From Anderseniella sp963698275 (GTDB lineage Bacteria > Pseudomonadota > Alphaproteobacteria > Rhizobiales > Aestuariivirgaceae): DNA of 64,000 nt. Positions 8,474 to 17,213 of the stretch are shown one piece after another (position 1 is the first letter of the stretch; each line of letters begins with the position of its first letter). The translations under genes and the position numbers were made by a program. The notes beneath the pieces were generated by a model. The model was not told the DNA's origin. It did not search any database and saw only the letters and a program-made list of their open reading frames with translations. Location of the stretch: NCBI GenBank assembly GCA_963698275.1, contig CAVOQE010000001.1, positions 1,550,001 to 1,614,000 on the forward strand, read 5' to 3'.

Positions 8474-9141
8474 GACTTTGCATCCAGGTACTTGTCAACA
8501 GAGGCTTCCAGCTGGCTGTAATCATGCAATATATCGTGCGCGCCGGACGCCATCAGGTGTTCAACCGGATGATAGCCCCAAGAGACGCCGATCGCACCGA
8601 CACCGGCGTTACGAGCCATTGAGATGTCAAAAGTGGTGTCTCCGACCATGACCGTCTTGTCAATTGTTGCGCCGGCCTCGGAAATCGCCTGGTGGATCAT
8701 TGCCGGATGTGGTTTTGATGGAGCATCGTCGGCGGTCTGGACGGAGGCGAAATAGCCGTGCAGACCCTCGCGCTCGACCAGTTCCCTGACCCCACGCTGA
8801 GATTTGCCCGTGGCAACCGCCATAACCACATCGTCCATTGCATGATAGCGGTCCAGCACCTCGCGGCAGCCGTCATACAGCGGCTCTTCATGCAACTGTT
8901 CCAGCCGGGATGCCTTGAAAGTGCTCTTGTAGGCGTCGGCCAGCGCGACATGGGTCTTGTGATCCAGGTCCGGCACCATGTGCTGCATGGCCTCAATCAA
9001 CGACAATCCTACAATGGACATGGTCGCCTCGCGCCCCGGCCATTCGACGCCTACCGCATCGTAGGCGTTGCGCATGGAGTGAACGATGCCGTGCTGGCTG
9101 TCCACCAGAGTGCCGTCGCAGTCAAAGATGATCAGTTTCAC
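8470..9141 (-). CDS. HAD-superfamily hydrolase (phosphoglycolate phosphatase-like)
   Basis: The 223-residue product has all HAD motifs: motif I DCDGTLVDS at the N-terminus with the nucleophile and acid Asp, motif II AVATGKS, motif III Lys in SKPHPAMI, and motif IV MVGDTTFDISMARNAG. The cap is a helical C1 type between motifs I and II, as in Gph-like phosphatases. The start is GTG at 9141, sharing four bases (GTGA) with the stop of rluC. In Alphaproteobacteria a HAD phosphatase often sits between rluC and the ATP12 gene. The natural substrate is not evident. Confidence 0.85.
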   Translation of the reverse strand: MKLIIFDCDGTLVDSQHGIVHSMRNAYDAVGVEWPGREATMSIVGLSLIEAMQHMVPDLDHKTHVALADAYKSTFKASRLEQLHEEPLYDGCREVLDRYHAMDDVVMAVATGKSQRGVRELVEREGLHGYFASVQTADDAPSKPHPAMIHQAISEAGATIDKTVMVGDTTFDISMARNAGVGAIGVSWGYHPVEHLMASGAHDILHDYSQLEASVDKYLDAKS

Positions 9142-10160
9142 GCGTCATATTCCTCGCCCGCCTCGGGCACATCATACTGCTCGGGATCAAAACCACAGGT
9201 GACCATGCTTTCTCTCATATGGCCCGGGACGGGCGCGGTTACATCCACGGTTCCGCCCTTGGGGTGAGGAAATGTGACCCTGCGGGCATGGAGGTGCAGT
9301 TTGCGCGCAAGCCCTTCGTCTTTGTCTTCGCCGCTGCCGTCATGTTCCAGGTGACCATATTTCGGATCGCCGATAATCGGGTTACCGATCATCTGCATAT
9401 GAACGCGCAACTGATGCTGGCGGCCGGTTACCGGCTTCATTGACACCCACGCAACCGACGGTGGCGCCTTGTCGATCACCGCATAATGCGTCACGGCCTT
9501 TTGCGCGCCGTCCTGCTTCATGTTCCTGGCAACCTGGACCTTCTCTTCGCCGGGACCGCCCGCCTTGACCAGTGGCTTGTCGATCACGCCCTGTTCCGGC
9601 CTCGGCACACCGGACACCAGTGCCCAGTAGATCTTGCGTACCGAACGGGTCTGAAACAGCTTGCCCAGTGCGGTCGCCATGGATCGTGTCTTGGCAATCA
9701 CCAGAACGCCGGAGGTGTCACGGTCAAGCCGATGAACCAGCCGCGGCCGATCATACAGATCAGCAGCCAGGCCCTGCAGCAGACCGTCGATGTGTTTGGT
9801 GGTGCGCGACCCGCCCTGCACCGCAAGTCCCGCCGGCTTGTTCAGCACGTAGAGGTGCTTGTCTTCAAACAACACCAGCGACTGGAAGTATGCCTTGTCA
9901 TGAGCACTCAAGGGCTTGGGTTTTGGCGGACCGTCCTGGTTGGCTGCAGCCTCGATGTTTATCGGGGGCACGCGAATTGTCTGACCGGGCAGCAATCGCT
10001 CATTGGCTTTAACGCGCCCGCCATCAACGCGAACCTGGCCGGTGCGCAGCAATTTGGACAACCGGCCATGGGTCACTTGCGGGAAATGCACCTTGAACCA
10101 GCGGTCCAGGCGCATGCCGTCCTCGTCATCCTTGACGGATATCTGTTTGACGCCGCTCAT
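9138..10160 (-). CDS. rluC: RluC-type 23S rRNA pseudouridine synthase
   Basis: The 340-residue product belongs to the RluA family. It has an N-terminal S4 RNA-binding domain (MRLDRWFKVHFPQVTHGRLSK, GQVRVDGGRVKANERLLPGQ) and a catalytic domain with LYVLNKPAGLAVQGGSRT, the signature HRLDRDTSGVLV holding the catalytic Asp, and MKPVTGRQHQLRVHM. RluC isomerises three uridines in 23S rRNA (955, 2504, 2580 in E. coli numbering). Exact sites here are inferred from family. The ATG at 10160 overlaps the crcB stop by four bases. Confidence 0.85.
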   Translation of the reverse strand: MSGVKQISVKDDEDGMRLDRWFKVHFPQVTHGRLSKLLRTGQVRVDGGRVKANERLLPGQTIRVPPINIEAAANQDGPPKPKPLSAHDKAYFQSLVLFEDKHLYVLNKPAGLAVQGGSRTTKHIDGLLQGLAADLYDRPRLVHRLDRDTSGVLVIAKTRSMATALGKLFQTRSVRKIYWALVSGVPRPEQGVIDKPLVKAGGPGEEKVQVARNMKQDGAQKAVTHYAVIDKAPPSVAWVSMKPVTGRQHQLRVHMQMIGNPIIGDPKYGHLEHDGSGEDKDEGLARKLHLHARRVTFPHPKGGTVDVTAPVPGHMRESMVTCGFDPEQYDVPEAGEEYDA

Positions 10161-10537
10161 TGGAACACCGTTCTGGCCAGATAAAGCCCTGCAAATAACG
10201 CCAGCAGCGACAGCACGACCGAGCCGCCTGCGTAGCCGAATGCCACGGCATAATCCTTGCGCTCGTAAAGCGTCGCGAAATCAAGTGAAAAAGCTGAAAA
10301 CGTGGTGAAGCCACCGAGTATGCCCGTCGTCAGAAACACCCGCATCTCCTGGCTGGTGCTCCAGGCAAGTGCCATCACGGTAATAAGCAACCCCATAATG
10401 AACGAACCGGTGATATTGACGATCATCGTGCCCCAGGGAAAGCCATGGCCGACCAGCTTCGGTGTTGTGATATTCACACCGTAGCGCGCGGCAGCACCAA
10501 TCGCTCCGCCAAGAGCTGCATAAAGAAACATTGTCAT
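10157..10537 (-). CDS. crcB: CrcB/Fluc fluoride exporter channel
   Basis: The 126-residue membrane protein has four hydrophobic segments and the Fluc signatures GGAIGAAARYGV, PWGTMIVNITGSFIMGLL and TGILGGFTTFSAFSLD, with the pore Asn and Phe residues in place. Fluc proteins form dual-topology dimers that let fluoride leave the cytoplasm. It is the first gene of the coupled run crcB-rluC-HAD-ATP12. I looked for a fluoride riboswitch in the 80 bases upstream and saw none. Confidence 0.92.
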   Translation of the reverse strand: MTMFLYAALGGAIGAAARYGVNITTPKLVGHGFPWGTMIVNITGSFIMGLLITVMALAWSTSQEMRVFLTTGILGGFTTFSAFSLDFATLYERKDYAVAFGYAGGSVVLSLLALFAGLYLARTVFQ

Positions 10538-10618
10538 GGCTGCGAGGTATACTCACGCGCAACCATAACCGCAACAATCCTCTGGACGGCCTCGGGCGTC
10601 CATGTAAAAACCCTTCAC

Positions 10619-11245
10619 ATGAACTGGCACAAGAAACCGCGCGACAGCTATCATCACGGCAATCTGCGCAAGGCACTGATTGATGCAGCGCTTGATCTTA
10701 TCGGATCCAAGGGCACCGGTGGGTTCACGTTTGCAGAAGCTGCACGCCACGCAGGCGTCAGCCCGGCAGCGCCTTACCGGCACTACAAGGATCGTGAAGC
10801 CCTGGTCGCCGATGTGGCCAGACAAGGTTATCAAGCCTTTTCGGCCGCGCTCGGCAAAGCCTGGAATGACGGCAAGCCAGATGCAGCAACCGCTTTCAAG
10901 CGCATCGGCAACGCCTACCTGGCATTTGCGCGCAAGGAACCTGCTTACTATTCGGCCATGTTTGAAAGCGGACTGAATGTCTCTACCTATCCGGAACTGC
11001 GCACCGCTGCAGATGAAGCATTTGAGACATTGAAGGTCGCTGTAGCCGCACTTGTTGCGACCGCGCCTGAAGGACAACGGCCTCCGGTACTGATGGTGTC
11101 ACTGCATATCTGGGCTGTCAGTCATGGTATCGCTTCGCTGTTCGGCCGCGGCGACGGTGCCGGGTTCAAGCAACCGATTTCAGCGGAAGAACTGCTTGAG
11201 TCCCACATGCTTGTTTATCTGCGCGGCCTCGGCATTACAATTTGA
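10619..11245 (+). CDS. TetR-family regulator with WHG-type C-terminal domain
   Basis: The 208-residue product has an N-terminal TetR helix-turn-helix (ALIDAALDLIGSKGTGGFTFAEAARHAGVSPAAPYRHY) and a C-terminal ligand domain ending LHIWAVSHGIASLF, the WHG-type pattern. The ATG at 10619 (MNWHKKPRDSYHHGNL) is chosen because the family typically begins a few residues before YHHGNLR; no clear ribosome-binding site is visible. It is divergent from crcB with an 81-base gap. Family members repress adjacent efflux or stress genes; the likely target here is unknown. Confidence 0.85.
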   Translation: MNWHKKPRDSYHHGNLRKALIDAALDLIGSKGTGGFTFAEAARHAGVSPAAPYRHYKDREALVADVARQGYQAFSAALGKAWNDGKPDAATAFKRIGNAYLAFARKEPAYYSAMFESGLNVSTYPELRTAADEAFETLKVAVAALVATAPEGQRPPVLMVSLHIWAVSHGIASLFGRGDGAGFKQPISAEELLESHMLVYLRGLGITI

Positions 11246-11343
11246 GCGACGGAATTCACGGCTCCGGGGCGTCCTTGATACAGGGCATATGTGAGCCCGG
11301 TTCAGTGCACGGTCAGGTACTTCATTAAATTTTTCAAACTGCC

Positions 11344-11377
11344 TTGACTTCACCACAAACAATGCTCACATATGTGA
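11344..11377 (+). promoter_or_regulatory. Possible promoter with overlapping 12-bp palindrome upstream of DUF2852
   Basis: TTGACT at 11344-11349 is followed after 17 bases by CACATA, an acceptable -35/-10 pair. The -10 region lies within the perfect palindrome TCACATATGTGA at 11366-11377. A related CATATGTGA stands at 11284-11292. A repressor covering the -10 box would switch off the DUF2852 gene. The neighbouring TetR regulator is one candidate, but nothing in the sequence proves it. Confidence 0.4.
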
Positions 11378-11413
11378 ATGTTAATAACATTTACATAAAC
11401 ACAGAGGCGAGAC

Positions 11414-11815
11414 ATGAATACACTCGTTGAACGCTTGGACCACTATGGCATGGCTGCATGGATAGCTCTGATGGTGGTCAGTTTTGTGGTCTTCTGGCCA
11501 CTTGGATTGGCAATACTTGGATACATGATTTGGAGCGGACGCATGAGATGCAGGAACAAGGGCAAGGTTGCGGCCTTTAACGCAACCGGATTTGGCATGG
11601 GCAAAGGCGGTCCCGGCCGCTGGTATCGCGGCGGTTTTACAACCTCCGGCAACCGTGCCTTCGACGATTACCGCGAAGAAACCCTGAACCGGCTTCAGGA
11701 AGAGCATGAAGAGTTCCAGAGCTTTCTTGAAAAACTCCGCCATGCGCGCGACAAGTCGGAGTTCGACCAGTTCATGGCTGACCGGAGCCAAACGCGCAGA
11801 AGCCGACGACGTTGA
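11414..11815 (+). CDS. DUF2852 small membrane protein
   Basis: The 133-residue product has one long N-terminal hydrophobic stretch (about residues 13-38, WIALMVVSFVVFWPLGLAIL) that may form one or two membrane passes, then a Gly-rich linker and a charged helical tail (DDYREETLNRLQEEHEEFQSFLEKLRHA). This layout is that of the alphaproteobacterial DUF2852 family, whose function is unknown. The tail is very basic at its end (RSQTRRSRRR). A GC-rich terminator follows at 11894. Confidence 0.8.
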   Translation: MNTLVERLDHYGMAAWIALMVVSFVVFWPLGLAILGYMIWSGRMRCRNKGKVAAFNATGFGMGKGGPGRWYRGGFTTSGNRAFDDYREETLNRLQEEHEEFQSFLEKLRHARDKSEFDQFMADRSQTRRSRRR

Positions 11816-11893
11816 AGACACCCCGGCAAGGATGCCAAGGACGAAGGCGACAAGCCGGCAGCCTGAAGCAAGCAACTACACCACAACTGACAG

Positions 11894-11921
11894 CCCCGGC
11901 ATCACCTGCCGGGGTTCGTTT
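11894..11921 (+). terminator. Rho-independent terminator after DUF2852
   Basis: CCCCGGC at 11894-11900 pairs with GCCGGGG at 11908-11914 across a 7-base loop and is followed by the T-rich TTCGTTT. It lies about 80 bases after the DUF2852 stop. Confidence 0.7.
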
Positions 11922-11971
11922 ATGCCGTTTGACTTCAACCGCCAATTGTGGTACTAGCAACACAGGTCGGG

Positions 11972-12066
11972 GCGGCGATGGCGTCGCTGCACAGATCCCC
12001 GGCCAGGGTCGAATGATCAGACCCTCATGGCATCCTGAACGCCCGGATGAGTTTTTTCTCCGGGCA
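11972..12066 (+). ncRNA. Structured leader of the creatinase gene (three hairpins)
   Basis: Three stems follow each other before the creatinase start. GCGGCGA (11972) can pair with TCGCTGC (11984), allowing one G-U pair. GGGTC (12006) pairs with GACCC (12020). GCCCGGA (12041) pairs with TCCGGGC (12059) around a loop that contains six T residues. The last hairpin lies about 55 bases before the ATG at 12120. I do not recognise a known riboswitch class. It may be an attenuator, or only the end of an unannotated small RNA. Confidence 0.35.
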
Positions 12067-12119
12067 TTTCTATGGGTAACCCCCAACCGTCCCGGAGAAC
12101 GGCTTGTTGGAGATTTGTC

Positions 12120-13341
12120 ATGTTGCAGAGAATTACCCGTCCAGACGCCTTCCGCTTCCACAATGGCGAGAAGGCAACACTTCCCTTCACGACAAAGAGT
12201 ATGATCGCCGCCTGAACGGCTTGCGCAGGATCATGGCGCGCATGGACCTGCCCGCGGTGCTGCTGACCTCGATGCACAACATCGCCTATTATTCAGGCTT
12301 CCTGTATTGCAGCTTCGGCCGTCCCTATGCCTGTGTCGTCACCCAGGACACGTGCACGACCGTTTCCGCCAACATCGATGCCGGCCAGCCCTGGCGCCGG
12401 TCGTTTGGCGACAACATCACCTACACCGACTGGCAGCGCGGCAACTACTGGCGCGCCATTCACGACGCTGATCGGCGAACCTGGCCGGCTCGGCGTCGAG
12501 GCAGACCACCTGACGCTCGCCATGCGCGACCAGGCAACGGCAACCCTCGGCGCACCGGACATGTGCGACATCGCCAAGGCAACCATGGCCCAGCGCATGG
12601 TGAAATCGCCGAGGAAATCAGGCTGATCAAATCCGGCGCCAAGGTTGCCGACATTGGCGGCGATGCCATCCGCAATGCCATTCATGTCGGGTGCGCGCGA
12701 GATCGATATCGCCATGGCCGGACGCGATGCCATGGAACTCGCCATTGCCGAGCGTCATCCCGATAGCGAAATCCGGGACAGCTGGGTGTGGTTCCAGTCC
12801 GGCATCAACACCGACGGCGCCCACAATCCGGTCACCACGCGCAAACTGGAGAAAGGCGATATTCTGTCGCTCAACACGTTCCCGATGATCTCCGGCTACT
12901 ACACCGCGCTGGAACGCACCTTGTTCATCGGCGAACCAACCAAAGCGGAACGCAAATTGTGGGAGATCAATGTCGGTGCCCACGAACTGGGCATATCGCT
13001 GATCAAGCCGGGCGCAACCTGCTCCGGCATCACGGCGGAGATCAACCGCTACTTCGAAGAGCATAATGTGCTGCAATACCGCACGTTCGGTTACGGCCAT
13101 TCATTCGGCATCCTGTCGCACTATTACGGCCGCGAGGCAGGTCTGGAACTGCGCGAGGACATCGACACCGTGCTTGAACCGGGCATGGTTGTCTCGATGG
13201 AACCGATGCTCACCGTGCCGGAGGGAAAACCCGGGGCCGGCGGCTATCGCGAGCATGACATCCTGGTGGTTGGCAAAGCGGATGCGGAAAACATCACCGG
13301 TTTTCCCGTACGGGCCGGACCACAACATCATTGCCGCATAG
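12120..13341 (+). pseudogene. Creatinase (creatine amidinohydrolase), with several frameshifts
   Basis: The product strongly resembles Pseudomonas creatinase, which splits creatine into sarcosine and urea: NIAYYSGFLYCSFGRPYACV, SANIDAGQPWRR, YTDWQRGNYWRAI, WFQSGINTDGAHNPVTTRK, GDILSLNTFPMISGYYTALE, VLQYRTFGYGHSFG and LSHYYGREAGLELREDID are near-diagnostic. The ATG at 12120 (MLQRITRPDAFRF) has GGAG 7 bases upstream. Frame changes fall near 12187, 12463, 12604, 12688 and 13308; the last restores FPYGPDHNIIAA before the stop at 13341. Between breaks the sequence is intact and total length fits about 405 residues, so errors in the assembly are the simplest reading. The other M24 gene in this window (1-1077) may be a distant paralogue. 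Confidence 0.88.
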
Positions 13342-13372
13342 AACTGATCTGCCGAAATGGCGATCAGTTTTC
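13342..13372 (+). terminator. Terminator between creatinase and DUF2189 genes
   Basis: AACTGATC at 13342-13349 pairs perfectly with GATCAGTT at 13362-13369, followed by TTC. It starts directly after the creatinase stop and lies between convergent genes, so it may work in both directions. Confidence 0.55.
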
Positions 13373-13425
13373 GGGGCAAAGTGGAGCGCACGGGTGGAAC
13401 CGGGGGAAATCGGCGTTGGAGCCTG

Positions 13426-14233
13426 TCAGTTGACGGCAGGCTCCACCAGCTCTTTGATACAGGTGCCAGGTGGCATGACCCAGCATCGGCAGCACGATGA
13501 ACAAGTCCGAGAAATGCCGGCAACAAAGCCAGGCCGGTCAGCACCAGCACGACCAGTCCCCACACCATCATGACAATCGGGTTCGTCAGCACCGCCTTGA
13601 TGCTGGTGATGATGGCGGTGACGAAATCCACCTCCCGGTCCAGCAGCAGCGGGATCGACACGACCGTCACGGAAAACAATACGGCGTAAAGCACCGCGCC
13701 GACGACGTGGCCTACCGCCAGAAAGCGCAAGTCCTTCGCCGGTGTTCAGGACACATGTCTGATAAAGCCGTCCAACGTCGAAATCGACCTGAAGCCGAGG
13801 AAAAGCGCCACCAGCAGTCGGACCTGATACATCCACATCCACATGATGAACAAGGTGACGAAGGCCATGATGGACAATTCGCGGCCCTTCTGCCGCCACA
13901 CCGTTGTGAGCACACCCGACCAGGTCAGCGGCACGGCCTTCGCTGCAGGCATCGGCTGACCTCATAGAGCCGACCGCAATGAACGGGCCAACCAGCGGAA
14001 ACCCGATGGCCAGCGGATAGATCATGTAGTGCATGTCAAGCCGGGCAATGAAGGCCACCAGCCAGCAGACCGCCCAGCGCATAGAAGCCGCCGAAGAACA
14101 ATCCAAACAATGGCGCTCTGGCAAAAATCGCTCACGCCGGCTACGAATGCCGCACGGACATCATCGAGGCCGATATGCCGGACAACCGGCATTGTGTTGC
14201 CCGGGCCGGTTTTACCGGTGTTTGCTTCGCCAT
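13426..14233 (-). pseudogene. DUF2189 integral membrane protein, with several frameshifts
   Basis: Pieces of a DUF2189 membrane protein are spread over three frames. The start MAKQTPVKP at 14233 has GGGAGGGAG just upstream. The conserved PVVRHIGLDDVRAAF lies in a shifted frame near 14170; VAFIARLDMHYMIYPLAIGFPLVGPFIAVG is near 14040-13970; ELSIMAFVTLFIMWMWMYQVRLLVALFLG near 13880; VGAVLYAVLFSVTVVSIPLLLD near 13690; and LVEPAVN ends at 13426. Five or six hydrophobic segments are expected. The family is of unknown function and common in Alphaproteobacteria. It follows rarA on the same strand. Confidence 0.75.
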
Positions 14234-14329
14234 GGAATCTCCCTCCCCTGCCGGTAGTATCGATTCCGGCTCCATATGCCCTTTGCCACGGCTGTCCATC
14301 AATGATCGGATCACTCGGCTGCGTCGGTC

Positions 14330-15672
14330 AATGAGCGAAATGATCTGGATCAATCTTCGCCGCGTCTGGCCTCGCAATGACGCCCACCAGTCAAGCCGCT
14401 TGCGGATTTCCCGCTCAAAGCCCTTGTCGGGCGGATCGTAGAACGGCTTCCCGGCCCATCTCGTCGGGAAAATAGTTCTGTCCGGAAAACCCGTCAGGCT
14501 GGTCGGGATCGTATTTGTAGCCTGACGCCGTATTCCTGCTCCTTCATCATCTTGGTCGGCGCATTGAGGATGATCTTCGGCGGCATGACCGAGCCGGTTT
14601 CCTTCGCCCGCCGCATCACCTTCTTGTAGGCGGTGTAGACCCCGATCGATCTTCGGCGCTGTTGCCAGATAGACGCATGCCTGCGCCAGCGCCAGTTCAC
14701 CTTCCGGCGAGCCGAGAAAGTCATAAACGTCCTTGGCCGCAAGTGCCTGAACCACCGCCTGCGGATCGGCCAGGCCGATATCCTCATTGGCCATGCGCAC
14801 CAGGCGCCGGCAGATGAACAACGGATCCTCACCTGCCACCAGCATGCGCGCCAGCCAGTACAAGGCCGCATCCGGGTCAGATCCGCGGATCGACTTGTGC
14901 AGCGCCGAAATCAGATTGTAGTGCCCGTCCTGGCCCTTGTCGTAAACCGGCACCCGGCGCTGGATGGTCTCAGCCAGACCGGCTGCATCCAGCGCGTCCG
15001 AACCCGCTTCAACAACGGCAAACAAGTCCTCGACAAGATTGAGGAAATAGCGCCCGTCACCATCCGCCATTGCAAACAGTTGCTCGCGGGCTTCTTCGGT
15101 CACAGGTAGTAACCTGCCTTCAAGGTCTTCCGCCCGTGTCAGCAATCCGGCCATGGCTGCACTGTCCAGCCGGTTGAGCGTCAGCACCTTGGCGCGCGAC
15201 AGCACGGCGGCATTCAGTTCGAACGACGGGTTTTCGGTGGTCGCACCGACCAGGGTGATGGTGCCGTCTTCCATCCATGGCAGAAAGCTGTCCTGTTGGG
15301 CCTTGTTGAAGCGGTGGATCTCGTCCACGAACAACAAGGTGCCCTGTCCCTTGTCCGTACGGCGCAGGCGCGCTGCCTCGAACACCTTCTTGAGGTCCGC
15401 CACGCCTGAATGAATGGCCGATATCTGTTCAAAATGCAGATCGGCCTCACCTGCCAGCAGACCGGGCAATCGTGGTCTTGCCGGTGCCCGGAGGGCCCCA
15501 CAGGATCATGGAACTGATCCGGCCTGACGATATCATCCGCGATATCAGCCCGGTCTCACCGCTCAGGTGGTCCTGGCCCGTGCACCTCGGCCAGCGACGC
15601 CGGCCGCAGCCTGTCCGCCAGCGGGCGCGGCGCAGATGCTTCCAGTCCGGCGGCGTCAAACAGAGATGCCAT
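14330..15672 (-). pseudogene. rarA: rarA (mgsA), replication-associated recombination AAA+ ATPase, with several frameshifts
   Basis: RarA acts at stalled replication forks. The ATG at 15672 (MASLFDAAGLEASAPRPLADRLRP) leads into HGQDHLSGETG, Walker A WGPPGTGKTT, Walker B LLFVDEIHRFNKAQQD, sensor-1 GATTENPSFELN, and the C-terminal ALHKSIRGSDPDAALYWLARM and RKLDW-like tail RKRLDWWASLRGQ. Frame shifts fall near 15587, 15468, 14645, 14518 and 14448. The C-terminal end is uncertain because a further shift may occur before the stop; the given 14330 is approximate. The gene follows the Deg protease, with 21 bases between them. Confidence 0.88.
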
Positions 15673-15693
15673 GAGAAGGCTTCCCCTTTGGTG

Positions 15694-17115
15694 TTAACCG
15701 CCAAACTCGCGGCGAATAAGCTTGCCCTTGCGCAGGATGGCAACATCCCAATACCCCTCGCGGCGTTTCAGAACACTGCGCAGGTCTGTCACCGAACCCA
15801 GTTTACGCTCGTTTAATTCGACAATCACATCACCCTTCTTGAACCCGAACCGGCGCGCAAGCGACCGTTTCACGGCGGAAACGGCTACGCCTTCAACGGA
15901 TGACGGCAAACCCAGCTCTTCAGCAACTGCCGGCGACACATTGACGACTTCCAGGCCCGTAAACGGTGACCGGCCCTGGATGACGGTTGTATTGCGTGGC
16001 GGGTCTTCCGGCGCCGGCGTCAGCGACACATCAGCCTTGAACCGTTTTGACTTGCGGCTAAACACCACCGGAGAGTCTTCACCCACTGGCAAAGTTGCGA
16101 ACCTGAAACTGAATTCCTGGGCGTTCTCGATTGGTTTGCCACCCAGCTGCAGCAAAACATCACCGCGTTTGATGCCGGCTTTTTTGAGCGGGCTGGACGG
16201 ATGCAACTGGGAAACCAACGCACCTCGCGGCCGGTTGAGCCCCAAAGCTGATGCCAGGTCACTGGTGACGTTCTGCAAGTCCGCACCGAACCAGGGTCGA
16301 ACAACCTTGGTGGCGCCGCTCAGCGACTGCTCGATGACAGAGCGCACCATATTGACGGGAATAGCAAAGCCAATACCGTTGGAGCCACCGGAGCGGGAAA
16401 ATATCGCGGTATTGATGCCGATCAACCGGCCGTTCATGTCCACCAGCGCGCCACCGGAATTGCCCGGATTGATGGCCGCGTCGGTCTGAATGAAGAACTG
16501 ATAGGACGAAACGCCAACCCGGGTCCGTGCCAATGCCGAGACGATGCCGCTTGTAACCGTCTGCCCGACACCAAACGGGTTACCGATGGCCAGCACGAGA
16601 TCGCCGACTTCCAGTGCGTCTGAATCACCCAGGGACAGTGGAACAAGCGGTTCACCATCCGGCTTGATACGCAGCACGGCCAGATCAGTGCGCTCATCCG
16701 TCAAGATGAGTTCGGCGTCAAACTCACGCTTGTCGGACAGGACAACACGAATTTCGGTACCGTTCTTGATGACGTGGTTGTTTGTCACGACTATGCCGGA
16801 TGCATCCACGATAACACCTGAGCCCAGTGAATTCTGGGCACGTTGGCGGGGTCTGCCGCCAAACAGTTCATCGCCAAAAAACCGCCGGAAAAACGGATCG
16901 GCGCCGAAAGGCTGACGGCGGCCCTGGGTCTGCACGATGCGCTTGGCATAGACATTGACAACACTCGGCGCGGTGGTCTTCACCACTGGTGAAAAGGACA
17001 TGGCAATGTCGCCGCGCGAAGCCGGCACCTGCTGGGCGCTGACGGGTCCTATTGCCAACATTACTGGCACCAGGGCAATTGCTGCATGAAACAACACATG
17101 GCGGACAAACTGCAT
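15694..17115 (-). CDS. Deg/HtrA (Do)-family periplasmic serine endopeptidase
   Basis: The 473-residue product has a signal peptide (HVLFHAAIALVPVMLAIGPVSA, cleavage before QQ), a trypsin-like domain with the triad His in VVTNNHVI, Asp in DERTDLAVL and Ser in INPGNSGGALV, and two PDZ domains (about residues 270-360 and 380-465). Its role is quality control of periplasmic proteins. I chose the ATG at 17115 because AAGGA lies upstream at a usable distance; in-frame ATGs at 17133 and 17157 lack one. It is the first gene of a run with rarA and DUF2189. Confidence 0.92.
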   Translation of the reverse strand: MQFVRHVLFHAAIALVPVMLAIGPVSAQQVPASRGDIAMSFSPVVKTTAPSVVNVYAKRIVQTQGRRQPFGADPFFRRFFGDELFGGRPRQRAQNSLGSGVIVDASGIVVTNNHVIKNGTEIRVVLSDKREFDAELILTDERTDLAVLRIKPDGEPLVPLSLGDSDALEVGDLVLAIGNPFGVGQTVTSGIVSALARTRVGVSSYQFFIQTDAAINPGNSGGALVDMNGRLIGINTAIFSRSGGSNGIGFAIPVNMVRSVIEQSLSGATKVVRPWFGADLQNVTSDLASALGLNRPRGALVSQLHPSSPLKKAGIKRGDVLLQLGGKPIENAQEFSFRFATLPVGEDSPVVFSRKSKRFKADVSLTPAPEDPPRNTTVIQGRSPFTGLEVVNVSPAVAEELGLPSSVEGVAVSAVKRSLARRFGFKKGDVIVELNERKLGSVTDLRSVLKRREGYWDVAILRKGKLIRREFGG

Positions 17116-17213
17116 GATGGGCAAATCCTTCATTGCATGAAAACAAATAATAGGCACACCCTATCAACCCCGCATCAATTGGCCAACCATTCCCGACGAC
17201 TTGTCTTTAGGTG

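Noticed and set aside
10538..10618. Fluoride riboswitch expected before crcB
   Set aside because: The short gap lacks the conserved pseudoknot motif; crcB is probably constitutive here.
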